64,000 bases of DNA from positions 11,159,458 through 11,223,457 of the forward strand of contig NC_079898.1 in assembly GCF_024868665.1 (NCBI RefSeq), in the 5' to 3' direction. The position numbers and the translations under genes were made by a program. Each line of letters starts with the position of its first letter. Within the stretch, counting starts at the first letter, position 1. The notes under the pieces are model-generated. The model saw nothing but the letters and a program-made list of their open reading frames with translations, had not been told where the DNA came from and did not search any database. Source of the stretch: Triplophysa rosa (taxonomy: Eukaryota > Chordata > Actinopteri > Cypriniformes > Nemacheilidae). Below are positions 49,615 through 60,219 of the stretch, piece by piece.

Positions 49615-50983
49615 TATGAGACATTTAGTCTCTTATTTTTTAACCAATGATGGTAACCAACGTGGATGCAAAATCGCCACCTACTATGTATTGATATGGG
49701 TATCAACCAGATACTGTTGCTGGAGATTATAATATGTGCAGTATTAACACCATATCAGTAAAAAAATGATTAACATTACGGTTTAGGTTAAAATGACAAA
49801 AAGACAAAGTGTAATTAAATAACCAAAATATTTATACTAATGGAAGGACTAAGGCTAATAGAATAAAGGTGGGGTGCCCATACAAATTTTTGGGAAGTTC
49901 AGTGTGTACCCAGAAAATGTTTTATATACATCCACAGAACTCCGAATACTTATCTTCGGCCACTGTGTGGTATGTGTAAAACTATGAATGACGCATGCTC
50001 TGATCTTGTAGAATGTGTGAGTTCTGTGGGTGGAGATTTCAGTGCGGGCTTGTCATTCAGCTCAAGCTGAGGGGGTAATGAGAAACTAGGGAGTACAGTA
50101 GCCTCTTTTATTTGCCACGCAGTCTTTACATTGCCACCTGTGTTCATTATCTGGGTCAGCACACCCTGCCCTTCAGTGCCAGTCACACGGAACTCTCTAC
50201 ATGTACCTAATAAACGCCCACAGGTAGCAGTTAGCATAGCGCTACTGCCACATGACAAACTCTAAAGATACACCTAAACATTTTGACCCAAGGGAAGGAC
50301 GAATGACGAGACGTTTGCTTGCACACCAATTCTGTCCAAAAACCTGAAGCAACTGCTTCACTGGCCAGTCAGTCAAAGACTTCAGAGTTTTTCTATAAAG
50401 GCACCCTTCTAAGAATACCGGTTTCAGACAGGGATTTAGGCGTACCTCCGTACACTGTCTGCACAGACAGCATTTTAAGCCTCTTGAGCTGAGGCCAGGA
50501 ACTGTCATGCTGTTTGCTTTGTGGAATTCTCCCTCTCAGCTCAATCACCAACCTGACAACGACCAAACATCAAAACACTTTCTGTTCGGAATGCCTGCCA
50601 ATGTACTTGCAATTGGTAAATGCAAATATACAGCAAATGGTGTGAGATTTTGATTAAATTATGGCGCAGCAGAGTCATCATGAGGGTGTATTGCACCGCA
50701 TCCAGATGAATGGATGTTCTCTGACAGATCCGCCGACTGCATCTGCTCTGAGGTGGGTACATTTTGAGCACTAGATAAACACTGAGGAACAAACACTGAG
50801 GGAAAAAAACTGTGTTTTCTATAATAGCACACAGACTTTAGGTTTAAAGTACAATCTCAAAACTGGATTTTCTGAAGTCAGATTATTTTAGAAAAAAACC
50901 CCACATCAAGCGGCATGATTTGATGTGTCATTCTTAATCTTAACATTGTAGATTTGTTTCAATGTCTCAACGCACAATAGTAA
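49615..50983. other. Intergenic non-coding DNA between convergent genes
   Basis: Several 80-100 codon frames lie on the - strand (49950-50792), but they overlap in different frames, have no recognisable motifs and are not joined by splice borders that fit. I see no gene here. Confidence 0.4.
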
Positions 50984-51629
50984 TAGAGTACCTCAGAGAT
51001 GACATTTTGTAGGCCAACCCGGAAGTTAGCACCGCACTGGTTCCCTCAACCGAAAGCCTATGGATTTTTCCCATAGACGTTTTGTCTATCAAGATAATCT
51101 TTCCAAATAAACACAACATTTGTTACTTCGAAAGCTTAAATACAATTGGCAGAAGTAAAAAGCTAACATGATGCTATAAACAGACTACACTACGTTCGCT
51201 TGATATCCACGTCGCCACCACCAAGCCTCCGGCAACTTTTTCAAACGTTATATAAAACGTGTTCTCTGGTTAGTAAATATTCATGAATAAAGGTCCGTCC
51301 ACACTTTACAGATTTGTGCCCATGTTACATTATTTGTGAGATTACTATGCGTGATCACGTTTACCATCCCTGCCAAAGGATGTAGTCGCTTTTAGAAACT
51401 ACCGTTTTTAAGACACAATAAAGCTTTTAAAAAAGCACAAGTGGGTTTTAACTGGTGTGTTTGATGTCATAGAATAAAATGTGAAAATATTTAGAGGTTT
51501 TGTTAACCACAGATCTTATCGAAGGAAATTTACCAGAGCCCCATTCAAAAAAAAACATAGACATTGGGGCGATGGAACCAGAAAGTGTTAAAAGTGCATA
51601 CAAAAATATGTCATCTCTGCGGTACTCTA
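50984..51629. mobile_element. 642-bp non-autonomous DNA element flanked by TA
   Basis: The left end TAGAGTACCTCAGAGATGAC and the right end GTCATCTCTGCGGTACTCTA are inverted with one mismatch, and TA lies at 50984-50985 and 51628-51629. Just inside the left end is CCCGGAAGTTAGCACCGCAC. There is a weaker internal match between CATAGACGTTTTGTC and nearby sequence. No transposase. The 105-codon minus-strand frame across its right end is chance. Confidence 0.82.
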
Positions 51630-53759
51630 TATAGTGATGTGGTATGCTATGCACCACTAAAAACAATGGTAAGAAGATACATGTAGCTGTAGGAAATAGG
51701 CATATATTAGATGTACAGCTATTTAATTTAATTAATATTATATGATCATTTACTATATTAACCACTGGTACAAACTGCTAAAATAAACTCATCACCTGTC
51801 GAAATAAATTATGGCAAAGAAAACATAATATAAAAAAGCTGCATTTCATTTTTAACAGAACAATCGATATGAAGACAGACATATTCGTTTTACCATTTAA
51901 TTAAAGACAAAATGTTCTAGGTCATTCTTTATGTACACATAATTACAAGATGAGTTTAAATTTTCAGATCTTTCACCTTTTAAAGTAGGCAGCTAGTTTA
52001 AAGTTTGTTCATGACATTCACCATCTTACATACAAAAGAAGCTGCAATGCAGTCACATTTCAATAAAAAGCCTGGGCTTCTCCACACGCCAAGCGCTGGG
52101 AGTCGCTTAACAGACACGCATTCACATTACTGTCCATCGCTATGTACAAAAAACTTGAGTGCACTTGCTGCTACAGTATACATTTTAACAAACTACAGAC
52201 TTCATATCTACAGCATCACTGTATATAGATGGTGCAGTCAGTGTGTGTGTGTGTGTGTCTACAGGAGTACTGTTTGAGGCTTATAGAGACAAGCATTGTG
52301 GCAATGAACTTCCAGAAGTAAGAGAGACCAGCTCCTTTCATTAAATCACTTGTGTGTATGTATCATTTCCCTTTTGGGCCCTTTTATAATACACTACGAA
52401 CGTAAGAACCTTCTGGCACTTCGGCCCATCTTTTTTTTTTAACAAATCTGAATCTGTAAGAATTAAACGTGTCTCTCTATGATCACCTTTACATTCACAC
52501 TTTATAATCAGGATCACAGGAAGATTAGTGACTACTGTTAGTGTTGTCTGCATTGAGACAGATGCTTTGCTCCGTTCAAGTGGCCTGTGTCCCTTTATTC
52601 ACGGCTCACTCAAACGGCACCAAAAACCAAGCAATCAGGTCATCTGTGCTGTCGCCTATTCTGGCACACTCGCAGAACGAAAAACATGATGACAGCACCG
52701 CTACACCCACTTATACGTCGCTTCTGAATTCATAATGTCACATTTGCTCATTCCATCTTTGACCTTTCCTTTGCACCAGGCAATCCACTCCATACCCAGA
52801 TGGATCCCCTCGGTATCCAACACACACACCTGGGTCGGTGCATTTGTGTATGCAGATAATCCCTCCCTGGGCAAAAATGACATCTGACATTTTGAAAAAC
52901 CCAAACAAGGTCCCTGCTTGTTCTGATTGCGCCCTGCCGCCCACCTGCCATCTCCTTTTTATATCTTCTTTGTTTCCTTCCACCGTTTGAGAAACAGCCT
53001 GAGATTTTTAGATAAGCGGAGGGTAAAAGCAGAGGCGGCACTATCATTACCGCAAACATAAACACCCGAGCGTGATCTTCCTAATAGCCTGGATCAGTAA
53101 ACATGTGAATGGAGGAAATTCGGCGGAGAACGGAAAGATGTGGAAAGGAAAAATGAAGATCCTCTTTTTCGGCAATCTCTGTGGAGACAGCAGAGATGAC
53201 CTGTAAAATTAAATCCGTGTGAACAGCAGACTCACAGCAGGCTCATTCCACAGAACTAGTGCACCACACGCAAATTAGACATGATTTACAAATAAAACTA
53301 ATTTGTTGCGACTGAACTACTGAAGGAGCCATGATTAGAGACAAAGGCGCACTGAACGGCTCCAAAAGACACCCCGTGTGTTCACGCACACGTGTGTGTG
53401 TGTGATAGCCATGCAGCCAACGACCGTCTCCAGAAGGGAAGTATGTGTGTTGCCTTCGATACGCAGATGCAGCAGTGCAAGGATTCTTCCTCCTGATTGT
53501 AAAAACAGAATAAAATAACTGAAATAAGTTAAATATAATAAAGTGGCCCGTGGGTAAAGTCCTATCAGTCAGGGTCACGCAGGAGTCCGTCTTTTTCGCT
53601 TCAGTTCGTTTTTCGTTGGCCAGGAGCGATTCAATTTCTCCAATCAGAGAGTCAGCTTGGTTTCGGTAAACCACGCCCCGCCGCATCTCCCGTGACCCGG
53701 CTGTTAGTGTATGTTGCTGTGATTCAGTCTTAAGAGGTCTGAGGTCAGATGATGAAGGG
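51630..53759 (-). other. Intergenic sequence and probable atrn 3' UTR
   Basis: Non-coding. The attractin 3' UTR should run downwards from 53759. TTTATT (AATAAA on the - strand) near 52595 is one candidate end. GT microsatellites lie at about 52240-52258 and 53391-53404. Overlapping short frames at 52700-53060 and 53243-53686 on the - strand match no family I recognise. Confidence 0.45.
52240..52258. repeat. GT dinucleotide microsatellite
   Basis: A short run of GT units. Confidence 0.9.
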
Positions 53760-53884
53760 TCAGATGCAGGTGGCGGGCTGTGCTAACGGCTGCTGCTTAC
53801 GGCTACGCAATCCTGACGATTTCTCCTTATAACCCAGGCACATCTGCTGAGAGACGTCCACTAACGCACTCGCTACTGCCAGAC
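53760..53884 (-). CDS. atrn: atrn last coding exon
   Basis: The exon follows TTTTTATCCTCAG on the - strand and ends with TGA at 53762-53760. It reads LAVASALVDVSQQMCLGYKE, then KSSGLRSRKQQPLAQPATCI. LAVASALVD-[IV]-SQQ and the final TCI match human ATRN. The 85-codon minus-strand frame crossing this exon in another phase is a shadow. Confidence 0.94.
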
Positions 53885-56075
53885 CTGAGGATAAAAAGAC
53901 AAAGAGGGTGTTTTAGACCATCACTATAATGGCCTTGGCAGCAGAAAGCGTAAAATTGTTCAACACTCAGCGTGGGGCAAAATGACTTGGCGCGCAGACC
54001 CACCTGACTGTCCCGGAGGAGGGATGCCCCCTGGTCCTCTGGGTAATCTAACAAAGATAGACAGCACTGCTGCCTTATTCCCAAAACAGGGCTCCAAGGC
54101 TATAGGTTTAGGGACAGACTATATGAAGAAAAAGAGAGAAATATATTAATTTACATACATTGCCCTACACATGTAACACTGAAATTGGCTTTAAAGTTAC
54201 TTGATTTTATAGTGGATTTTATGTTTACTGCAATTTTCACATGCTGTTTTCAGAATCAGAGCATGGCTGAGTCAAAGCAGTTTAGCTGATATACGCACAC
54301 CTGGGACAATGGTGTCTTATCATATCGCTGTTATTTTATTAAACACTTTTCCCCTTAGCCACTGTAAAATCACTAAAGCAAAGCCTCTTGTGGTATACTG
54401 CTTTATACGCCAAAACTGAAACCTGAAAAACACTCCAAAGTACAGTACACTGTAGGTGAAAACTAAAAAACTAAGAATTAGAAATTAAATAAAAGTCGGT
54501 TTCTGGTTATTTTAATTTGTCCCAAATTCTCGTACATTTTTTACATACAATGATGCTATCGAATGGTAATACCATGTTTTAGAAAGGTTGTCTTAATCAT
54601 ATACTGCAGTAAACATATAAAATATACCATAGTTATATAGAGAAATTGACCAAAGTGTGTGTTTTTTTGGCGTATTTATTGAGAAAAATGCAATATAATA
54701 TACATAACCATTTGTGGCATAATGAAGCGTTACGTTTTAATTACCTTCGAATGAGCTATTTCTATCTACATACACTACAGGTCCCCTTACATGTATTTCA
54801 CCATGTTGTTTCTACAGTAGCCCTAAAGGGACAACCTGCTCTACAAAGAGCGTCTCATAAATACATGATCTCCTACGGCAAAGTGAAAACGTGACAACAT
54901 TTTAGTTCCATGTCAGCCACTGCAGTGCTTCAAAAGGGAGGGGGGAGTGGTGGAGTGAGCCATTGGTTGCAATTCACAACTTCACCACTAGATGCTGCTA
55001 AAATTTATACGCTGGACCTTTAAATTTATTAGACCATGTGTTATAATAAAGAGAAAACAGATATTTTATAAATCTGTCAAAAACTTGTTTAAAACTAAAA
55101 ATTATATTGTCGTTTATTAGGCAAAAAACTAAACAACTGAAAACAACTGAATAGTCTATTCACACATACTGACCAAAAAAACTTCATATTTTATAAGGCC
55201 TCCTTTAGCCTTGATAACAACAGTTTGTATTCTTGCTGGTAGTTTTTATGTACTTTTCCACAGTCGTTGTTCTTATTGACTGTAATTGGGCATCTGAATA
55301 AGAACATAATTAAGTGCTTTACTATTTTTTCTGCTTTGTAAAACAATGAATTCAAATATTCATGTATAACAATAATCATATTTTAGCAAAAGAAATACCA
55401 CTCTGACTGAAGTGCTTACACATACTGGTGGATTAACCTTAACAGAAACATGAAAAAATGCTCCTGGGCAGCTGTGGCACAAACATTAAATCGGGTGGTG
55501 GTCCAATAAATTTGTATATACATTGTATATGATATGATGTCATTTCATATTTGCTGTATCTGCATGTCACCAGACACAGACCTTTTGTTTTGAAACTCTA
55601 TGAACAATTTTAACACATACATTTTTATTTCCAGATTTACATAAACTGACTCCCTCCCTTATATACATTCACTTTTCCACTGCCTAACAACTCACATTCT
55701 ATACTATGCGTATGCATAGTATAAGCATATACAGGTTTAAAAAGTCAGTCCTCCTACCACTCACACAATCTACCTCTTTGTACAACAACTTTGCATATTC
55801 TCCTCTCTTTATATATTCAACTCTTTAAAGCATTTCTTATCCTCCCGATACCAGTTCACCCCCACGCCATACACACCTACTTCTAACACACACACAAGCA
55901 AAAACAAACTCCTAGTAAAATTCAATTACAGCATCTGAGAGGAACAGCATCCGAGTATGTATGTGTATATGTGTCAATTAAGTTTGGACCTGGGCGATTA
56001 TCTGAAGCAACCAGACTGAGTGAGCACAAGACAGGTTCTGTTTAATTAACTCTTATAATTAAAAATGAGAGCCAC

Positions 56076-56117
<42 letters not shown>

Positions 56118-57757
56118 GGTGGTAATAAATGTGTAAATATTTAAAATGTTTGTTGTTCAGGCGACTTAGCAGAAAGACTAGTTAGTCAACTAGTTGGTTA
56201 CGTTCTGTTGGTTTTCCTTTCTTGCCTTTCATAAGAGGATTAGCTCAAGAGAACAAATGTAATACTTTACATCTGACAAGGTGTTGAGATTGTGGCAAGA
56301 TCAAAACAAACGTCAAGTTTATTGCTACAGTGATTTTAAGCGGATGAAGGCTTTTCCTGAAGGAAAGAAAAATCTAGATAAACTAGCCAACTTTTTGACT
56401 ATGTGTGTTGGATAATGTAACCTATTGCTGGTCCAAAACCCCATTGAAAATCTGGAATTCAAAATCAAATAGTTTATTTTCTGGTATTTATATTATTTTG
56501 GTTCAACAACCAAGCAAGCAAATATGGGTCATTGATTATGTTAGCTTATCCATAAAAATGTCAGATTTCCTTGCTTCAAATGAAGCGCACAAGATACGCT
56601 TTGGGACATTTCCAGATCATTTTGTGATAACGTGGATCATTGAGTTTAGCCTGTGGAGTCCATGTTAGATGTCATTAATGCTAATAGGAGACATGCAAAA
56701 TATTGAAACAATGTTTTATACAATATACAATGAAAAAAATATGCTAGTGGTCTCAGAGTTTTGGACCCCACTATATGTATATGCTGTATATAGAATATTG
56801 AGTATGTCAGGGGGTCATATACTGCAGCAGTAAATGCTCTGATGTCTCGGCTCCTGTGTTCTTTACCATTACTTCACTTTAACACCCTCAGGGCCCCTTT
56901 ATCAGATTTGAGACAAATAACTACATTTATAGTTTTCGGCTCTCAAAAAATGGCTGGATTGTAATTACTTTTAAAGTATAGGACATTGATAGAGCAGAAG
57001 AGAGAACAGAGGCGAGAGGTAAATCTAAATTGGATCTTCAATTCAAGGCTGTCATTACAATGTTCTAAAAACAGTAATTACAATCCAGCAATTCTTCATA
57101 ATAAAAAAACTATGAAATACAAGCATTGGTCAAAAGATCTCACTGAGGGACCAATAGGCTGTGAAACTAAAGTAAACAGATCTAAACAAAGCATCATCAC
57201 AACAAGAAAGTTGAACAGAAGTCAACAGACGAATCGGCTGTAGGCATATAAATGTGTTGGTTTAAAGTTGCCTTTACATTCATGCTAAGAGTCTAAATAA
57301 CAAAGCCTCAGTCTGAATGCTGTCTGAGACTCCAGAAACAATAGTTCTGCTTCAAAACATAGTAAGCTGCCTACATGGATGGTATTTTAAGGTGTTTCTG
57401 TATGTCAGATACCAGGATTTTACTCATTTCAATGATCGTTTAAGCATTGATATCAGAACTTTTAATGCTCTCATATCTGGAGGCTTTTAATGGCCATGCA
57501 GGTATGCTGTTGTAAAGGGCCGCAAATGTAGACAGCAGACGGCTAGTCAGCTCACTAGATTTTGGAACGGAGCCAGTGACTCAGCCTATTCCCAACTTTA
57601 ACATGCATTAACCAAAGACTTTTGTCATCACACCAAAGGTCACGCTAACCTTCACGTTTCCACCAATCAGGTCTGGCGGCTCGTCCTCCGTCTCCAAGGC
57701 GACGTTGATGGTAGCGAACGGTCGGCTGGCCATCTGCTGCATTTCTCGCAGGAGTTG
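53760..57757 (-). CDS. atrn: Attractin, last three coding exons (gene continues past 64000)
   Basis: Exons in transcript order: 57757-57650, 54118-54004, 53884-53760. They join in phase (0, 1) and encode about 114 residues ending in ATCI and a stop. Attractin is a large single-pass membrane protein with CUB, kelch, EGF-like and C-type lectin domains, involved in pigmentation (agouti signalling), myelination and immune-cell interaction. These exons cover only its intracellular tail. The tail is close to human ATRN throughout (REMQQMASRPFA, EPPDLIGG, VPKPIALEPCFGNKAAVLS, IPPPGQSGLAVASALVD, RKQQP-AQP-TCI). It differs from ATRNL1 where that paralogue diverges, for example in the EDEPPDLIGG stretch. 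The transmembrane exon and the ectodomain were not found and must lie to the right of the window. The gene points tail-to-tail at gfra4. Confidence 0.93.
54004..54118 (-). CDS. atrn: atrn exon: conserved tail segment
   Basis: The 115-bp exon lies between TTTTTCTTCATATAG and GTGGGT on the - strand. It reads SVPKPIALEPCFGNKAAVLS and IFVRLPRGPGGIPPPGQS, plus the first base of a Gly codon. It differs from human ATRN at only a few positions, showing strong constraint on the cytoplasmic tail. Confidence 0.94.
54640..55024. mobile_element. MITE with TTAAAGGTCCAGTGT-type ends, copy 2 (opposite orientation)
   Basis: It is the reverse complement of the copy at 11228-11594. Shared blocks are ATGCAATATAATATACATAA, GAGCTATTTCTATC, TTTCACCATGTTGTTTC, TAGCCCTAAA, GGTTGCAATTCACAAC and the end CTGGACCTTTAAA. 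The left end is diverged. It lies in the attractin intron. Confidence 0.78.
56079..56113. repeat. GA dinucleotide microsatellite
   Basis: About 17 perfect GA units. Confidence 0.95.
56400..56775 (-). mobile_element. Tc1/mariner-like fragment (one end only)
   Basis: The right border AGTGGTCTCAGAGTTTTGGA followed by CCCCACTATA is a terminal repeat shared by Tc1-like elements of fish, and the sequence to its left (reading inward on the - strand) fits the untranslated leader of such an element. No transposase and no second end were found. Confidence 0.55.
57650..57757 (-). CDS. atrn: atrn exon: juxtamembrane cytoplasmic tail
   Basis: The 108-bp exon (36 codons, phase 0 at both ends) lies between CTTCCTCAG and GTTAGC on the - strand. 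It reads QLLREMQQMASRPFATINVA and then LETEDEPPDLIGGNVK. In human ATRN the same residues follow the transmembrane helix and the KIKQSCWASRRRE stretch, so the upstream exon should encode the helix; I could not find it in the remaining 6.2 kb. Confidence 0.93.
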
Positions 57758-58621
57758 CTGAGGAAGTGAGGAGAAAGATTATTCAACAGCGTTATGCACG
57801 CACACAAACACGCATACGGCTCCATACACCCTTACAAAAAAGATGAAAATATAAAGGTAAAAAGCTATACTTGAGTTTGAAAGATGTGAGCTGAACTTAA
57901 AAGAAGGCCCGATTAAAACAAGCTTGTGAGCAATAAATACATGAAAGAGCAATCTAAGAGGTAGTCAAACAAAAGGGAACTGCATATCTTCAAAGGAGAG
58001 AGAGAGACAGACAGCAGAGAAGAGATCAAATGGGCGTTAAGCATAAATGATGGCACTCTTTACTTAAACGTCTGGGAAAAACTAAACAAAACAACAAAAC
58101 ACACAAAAAACGCTACAAAACCACTCAATGAAAAAGGAACACATGAAGAGCGCCTGACAGCAGCAGATATTAAAATTCCATACGTTGCGACGCGTGACAG
58201 CTGTAATCAAGAGCTCTTTTTCTTTTTTGGGCGAGCCATGTCTTTAAACGCCCGTCAACAAATACGGCATGACTGAAAGAATGAACAAATTGATGGAATA
58301 TAGTGAACAAAGGCAGTCAGAATGTTCACTCGGCCGTGGAGGAAGCAAGATTTCGAGATGGAAAAAAATGTAACATTGTTTGGAACTTTTGACTTGAGGA
58401 CAGAAACCGTGGAGGATGACAAGGAGAAAAACTGACGGAAAAAGAATCGGGACACAAGGTCAGACAGACTTGAACCCACATCATTCATCTGTGCACCACA
58501 GTTAATAATACAAATATGTACAACTTTATATTATATAAGTGTACAAATCTGAGCACAATACTTAAAAACATCATTTTTTTATTTGTCCACACTCTCATAT
58601 AAAAGGGGCAACAAAAATGTT

Positions 58622-58872
58622 GGTAACACTTTAGTACAGGGACCAATTCTCACTATTAACTAGTTGCTTATTAGATGCCTATTATTAGCATATTGGCTGT
58701 TTATTAGTACTTATAAAGCACATATGCTACATCCCTATTTCTACCCAATACCTAAACCTAACAACTACCTTACTAACTATGAATAAGCAACAGATTAGGA
58801 GTTTATTGAGGCAAAAGTCGTAATTAATGGTTTGTTAATAGCGAGAATTGGACCTTAAAATAAAGTGTGACC
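58622..58872. mobile_element. MITE with GGTAACACTTTA ends, copy 1
   Basis: It starts GGTAACACTTTAGTACAGGG and ends TTAAAATAAAGTGTGACC. Internal blocks are TTAACTAGTTGCTTATTAGA, TAGCATATTGGCTGTTTATT, ACCCAATACCTAAACCTAAC and GTTTATTGAGGCAAAAGTCG. An inverted copy lies at 63636-63992, and a partial copy at about 63062-63235. Confidence 0.82.
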
Positions 58873-58994
58873 AAAATTTCTTTACAGTGATGCCATAGAA
58901 CTATTTTTGGTTCTCCAAAGAACCATTTTCTCACAGGTTCTTATAGACGGTTTCATCGGTTAACTTCCGGTCTGTGTTTGGTTATAGCCTAATA

Positions 58995-60219
58995 TACACT
59001 CACCTAAAGGATTATTAGGAACACCTGTTCAATTTCTCATTAATGCAATTATCTAATCAACCAATCACATGGCAGTTGCTTCAATGCATTTAGGGGTGTG
59101 GTCCTGGTCAAGACAATCTCCTGAACTCCAAACTGAATGTCAGAATGGGAAAGAAAGGTGATTTAAGCAATTTTGAGCGTGGCATGGTTGTTGGTGCCAG
59201 ACGGGCCGGTCTGAGTATTTCACAATCTGCTCAGTTACTGGGATTTTCACGCACAACCATTTCTAGGGTTTACAAAGAATGGTGTGAAAAGGGAAAAACA
59301 TCCAGTATGCGGCAGTCCTGTGGGCGAAAATGCCTTGTTGATGCTAGAGGTCAGAGGAGAATGGGCCGACTGATTCAAGCTGATAGAAGAGCAACTTTGA
59401 CTGAAATAACCACTCGTTACAACCGAGGTATGCAGCAAAGCATTTGTGAAGCCACAACACGCACAACCTTGAGGCAGATGGGCTACAACAGCAGAAGACC
59501 CCACCGGGTACCACTCATCTCCACTACAAATAGGAAAAAGAGGCTACAATTTGCACGAGCTCACCAAAATTGGACAGTTGAAGACTGGAAAAATGTTGCC
59601 TGGTCTGATGAGTCTCGATTTCTGTTGAGACATTCAAATGGTAGAGTCAGAATTTGGCGTAAACAGAATGAGAACATGGATCCATCATGCCTTGTTACCA
59701 CTGTGCAGGCTGGTGGTGGTGGTGTAATGGTGTGGGGGATGTTTTCTTGGCACACTTTAGGCCCCTTAGTGCCAATTGGGCATCGTTTAAATGCCACGGC
59801 CTACCTGAGCATTGTTTCTGACCATGTCCATCCCTTTATGACCACCATGTACCCATCCTCTAATGGCTACTTCCAGCAGGATAATGCACCATGTCACAAA
59901 GCTCGAATCATTTCAAATTGGTTTCTTGAACATGACAATGAGTTCACTGTACTAGAATGGCCCCCACAGTCACCAGATCTCAACCCGATAGAACATCTTT
60001 GGGATGTGGTGGAACGGGAGCTTCGTGCCCTGGATGTGCATCCCACAAATCTCCATCAACTGCAAGATGCTATCCTATCAATATGGGCCAACATTTCTAA
60101 AGAATGCTTTCAGCACCTTGTTGAATCAATGCCACGTAGAATTAAGGCAGTTCTGAAGGCGAAAGGGGGTCAAACACCGTATTAGTATGGTGTTCCTAAT
60201 AATCCTTTAGGTGAGTGTA
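58995..60219 (+). mobile_element. Complete Tc1/mariner element (DD36E type) with intact transposase
   Basis: The two ends are identical inverted repeats of about 31 bp, beginning TACACTCACCTAAAGGATTA on the left, with TA TA at each junction. Because of this, whether the outermost TA belongs to the repeat or to the target duplication cannot be decided. The element is about 1.2 kb and has one uninterrupted gene (59145-60185) whose stop lies 3 bp before the right repeat. Identical ends plus an intact gene indicate a recent insertion. Confidence 0.93.
59145..60185 (+). CDS. Tc1/mariner transposase, 346 aa, intact (DD36E)
   Basis: It cuts and pastes its own element into TA sites. The N-terminal DNA-binding part (residues about 1-120) has a helix-turn-helix (GLSISQSAQLLGFSRTTISR at 22-41) and a basic second half (CGRKC, RRMGRLIQADRRATLTEIT). 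The catalytic domain shows Asp155 in AWSDESRF, a Gly-rich stretch GGGGVMVWGMF near 190-200, Asp246 in FQQDNAPCH and Glu283 in SPDLNPIEHLW. Exactly 36 residues lie between Asp246 and Glu283. This differs from the DD34E spacing of classical Tc1 (and of the remnant at position 1) and fits the DD36E lineage described as Incomer. All three acidic residues are present, there are no stops or frameshifts, and the start Met follows the left repeat by about 120 bp, so the protein may be functional. It lies in an attractin intron, on the opposite strand to that gene. Confidence 0.95.
   Translation: MGKKGDLSNFERGMVVGARRAGLSISQSAQLLGFSRTTISRVYKEWCEKGKTSSMRQSCGRKCLVDARGQRRMGRLIQADRRATLTEITTRYNRGMQQSICEATTRTTLRQMGYNSRRPHRVPLISTTNRKKRLQFARAHQNWTVEDWKNVAWSDESRFLLRHSNGRVRIWRKQNENMDPSCLVTTVQAGGGGVMVWGMFSWHTLGPLVPIGHRLNATAYLSIVSDHVHPFMTTMYPSSNGYFQQDNAPCHKARIISNWFLEHDNEFTVLEWPPQSPDLNPIEHLWDVVERELRALDVHPTNLHQLQDAILSIWANISKECFQHLVESMPRRIKAVLKAKGGQTPY

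Larger units (their letters stand above)
54119..57649 (-). other. atrn intron with transposon remnants
   Basis: Non-coding. It holds a MITE copy (about 54640-55024), a piece at 55160-55390 reminiscent of mariner-type sequence (ATAAGGCCTCCTTTAGCCTT), a GA microsatellite (56079-56113) and a Tc1-like end (about 56400-56775). The 82- to 87-codon frames here lie within those repeats. Confidence 0.6.

Noticed and set aside
49950..50792. Three minus-strand frames of 83-102 codons as a possible gene
   Set aside because: They overlap in different phases, show no conserved motif and cannot be joined with sound splice borders.
53827..54084. 85-codon minus-strand frame
   Set aside because: It crosses two true atrn exons and the intron between them in the wrong phase.
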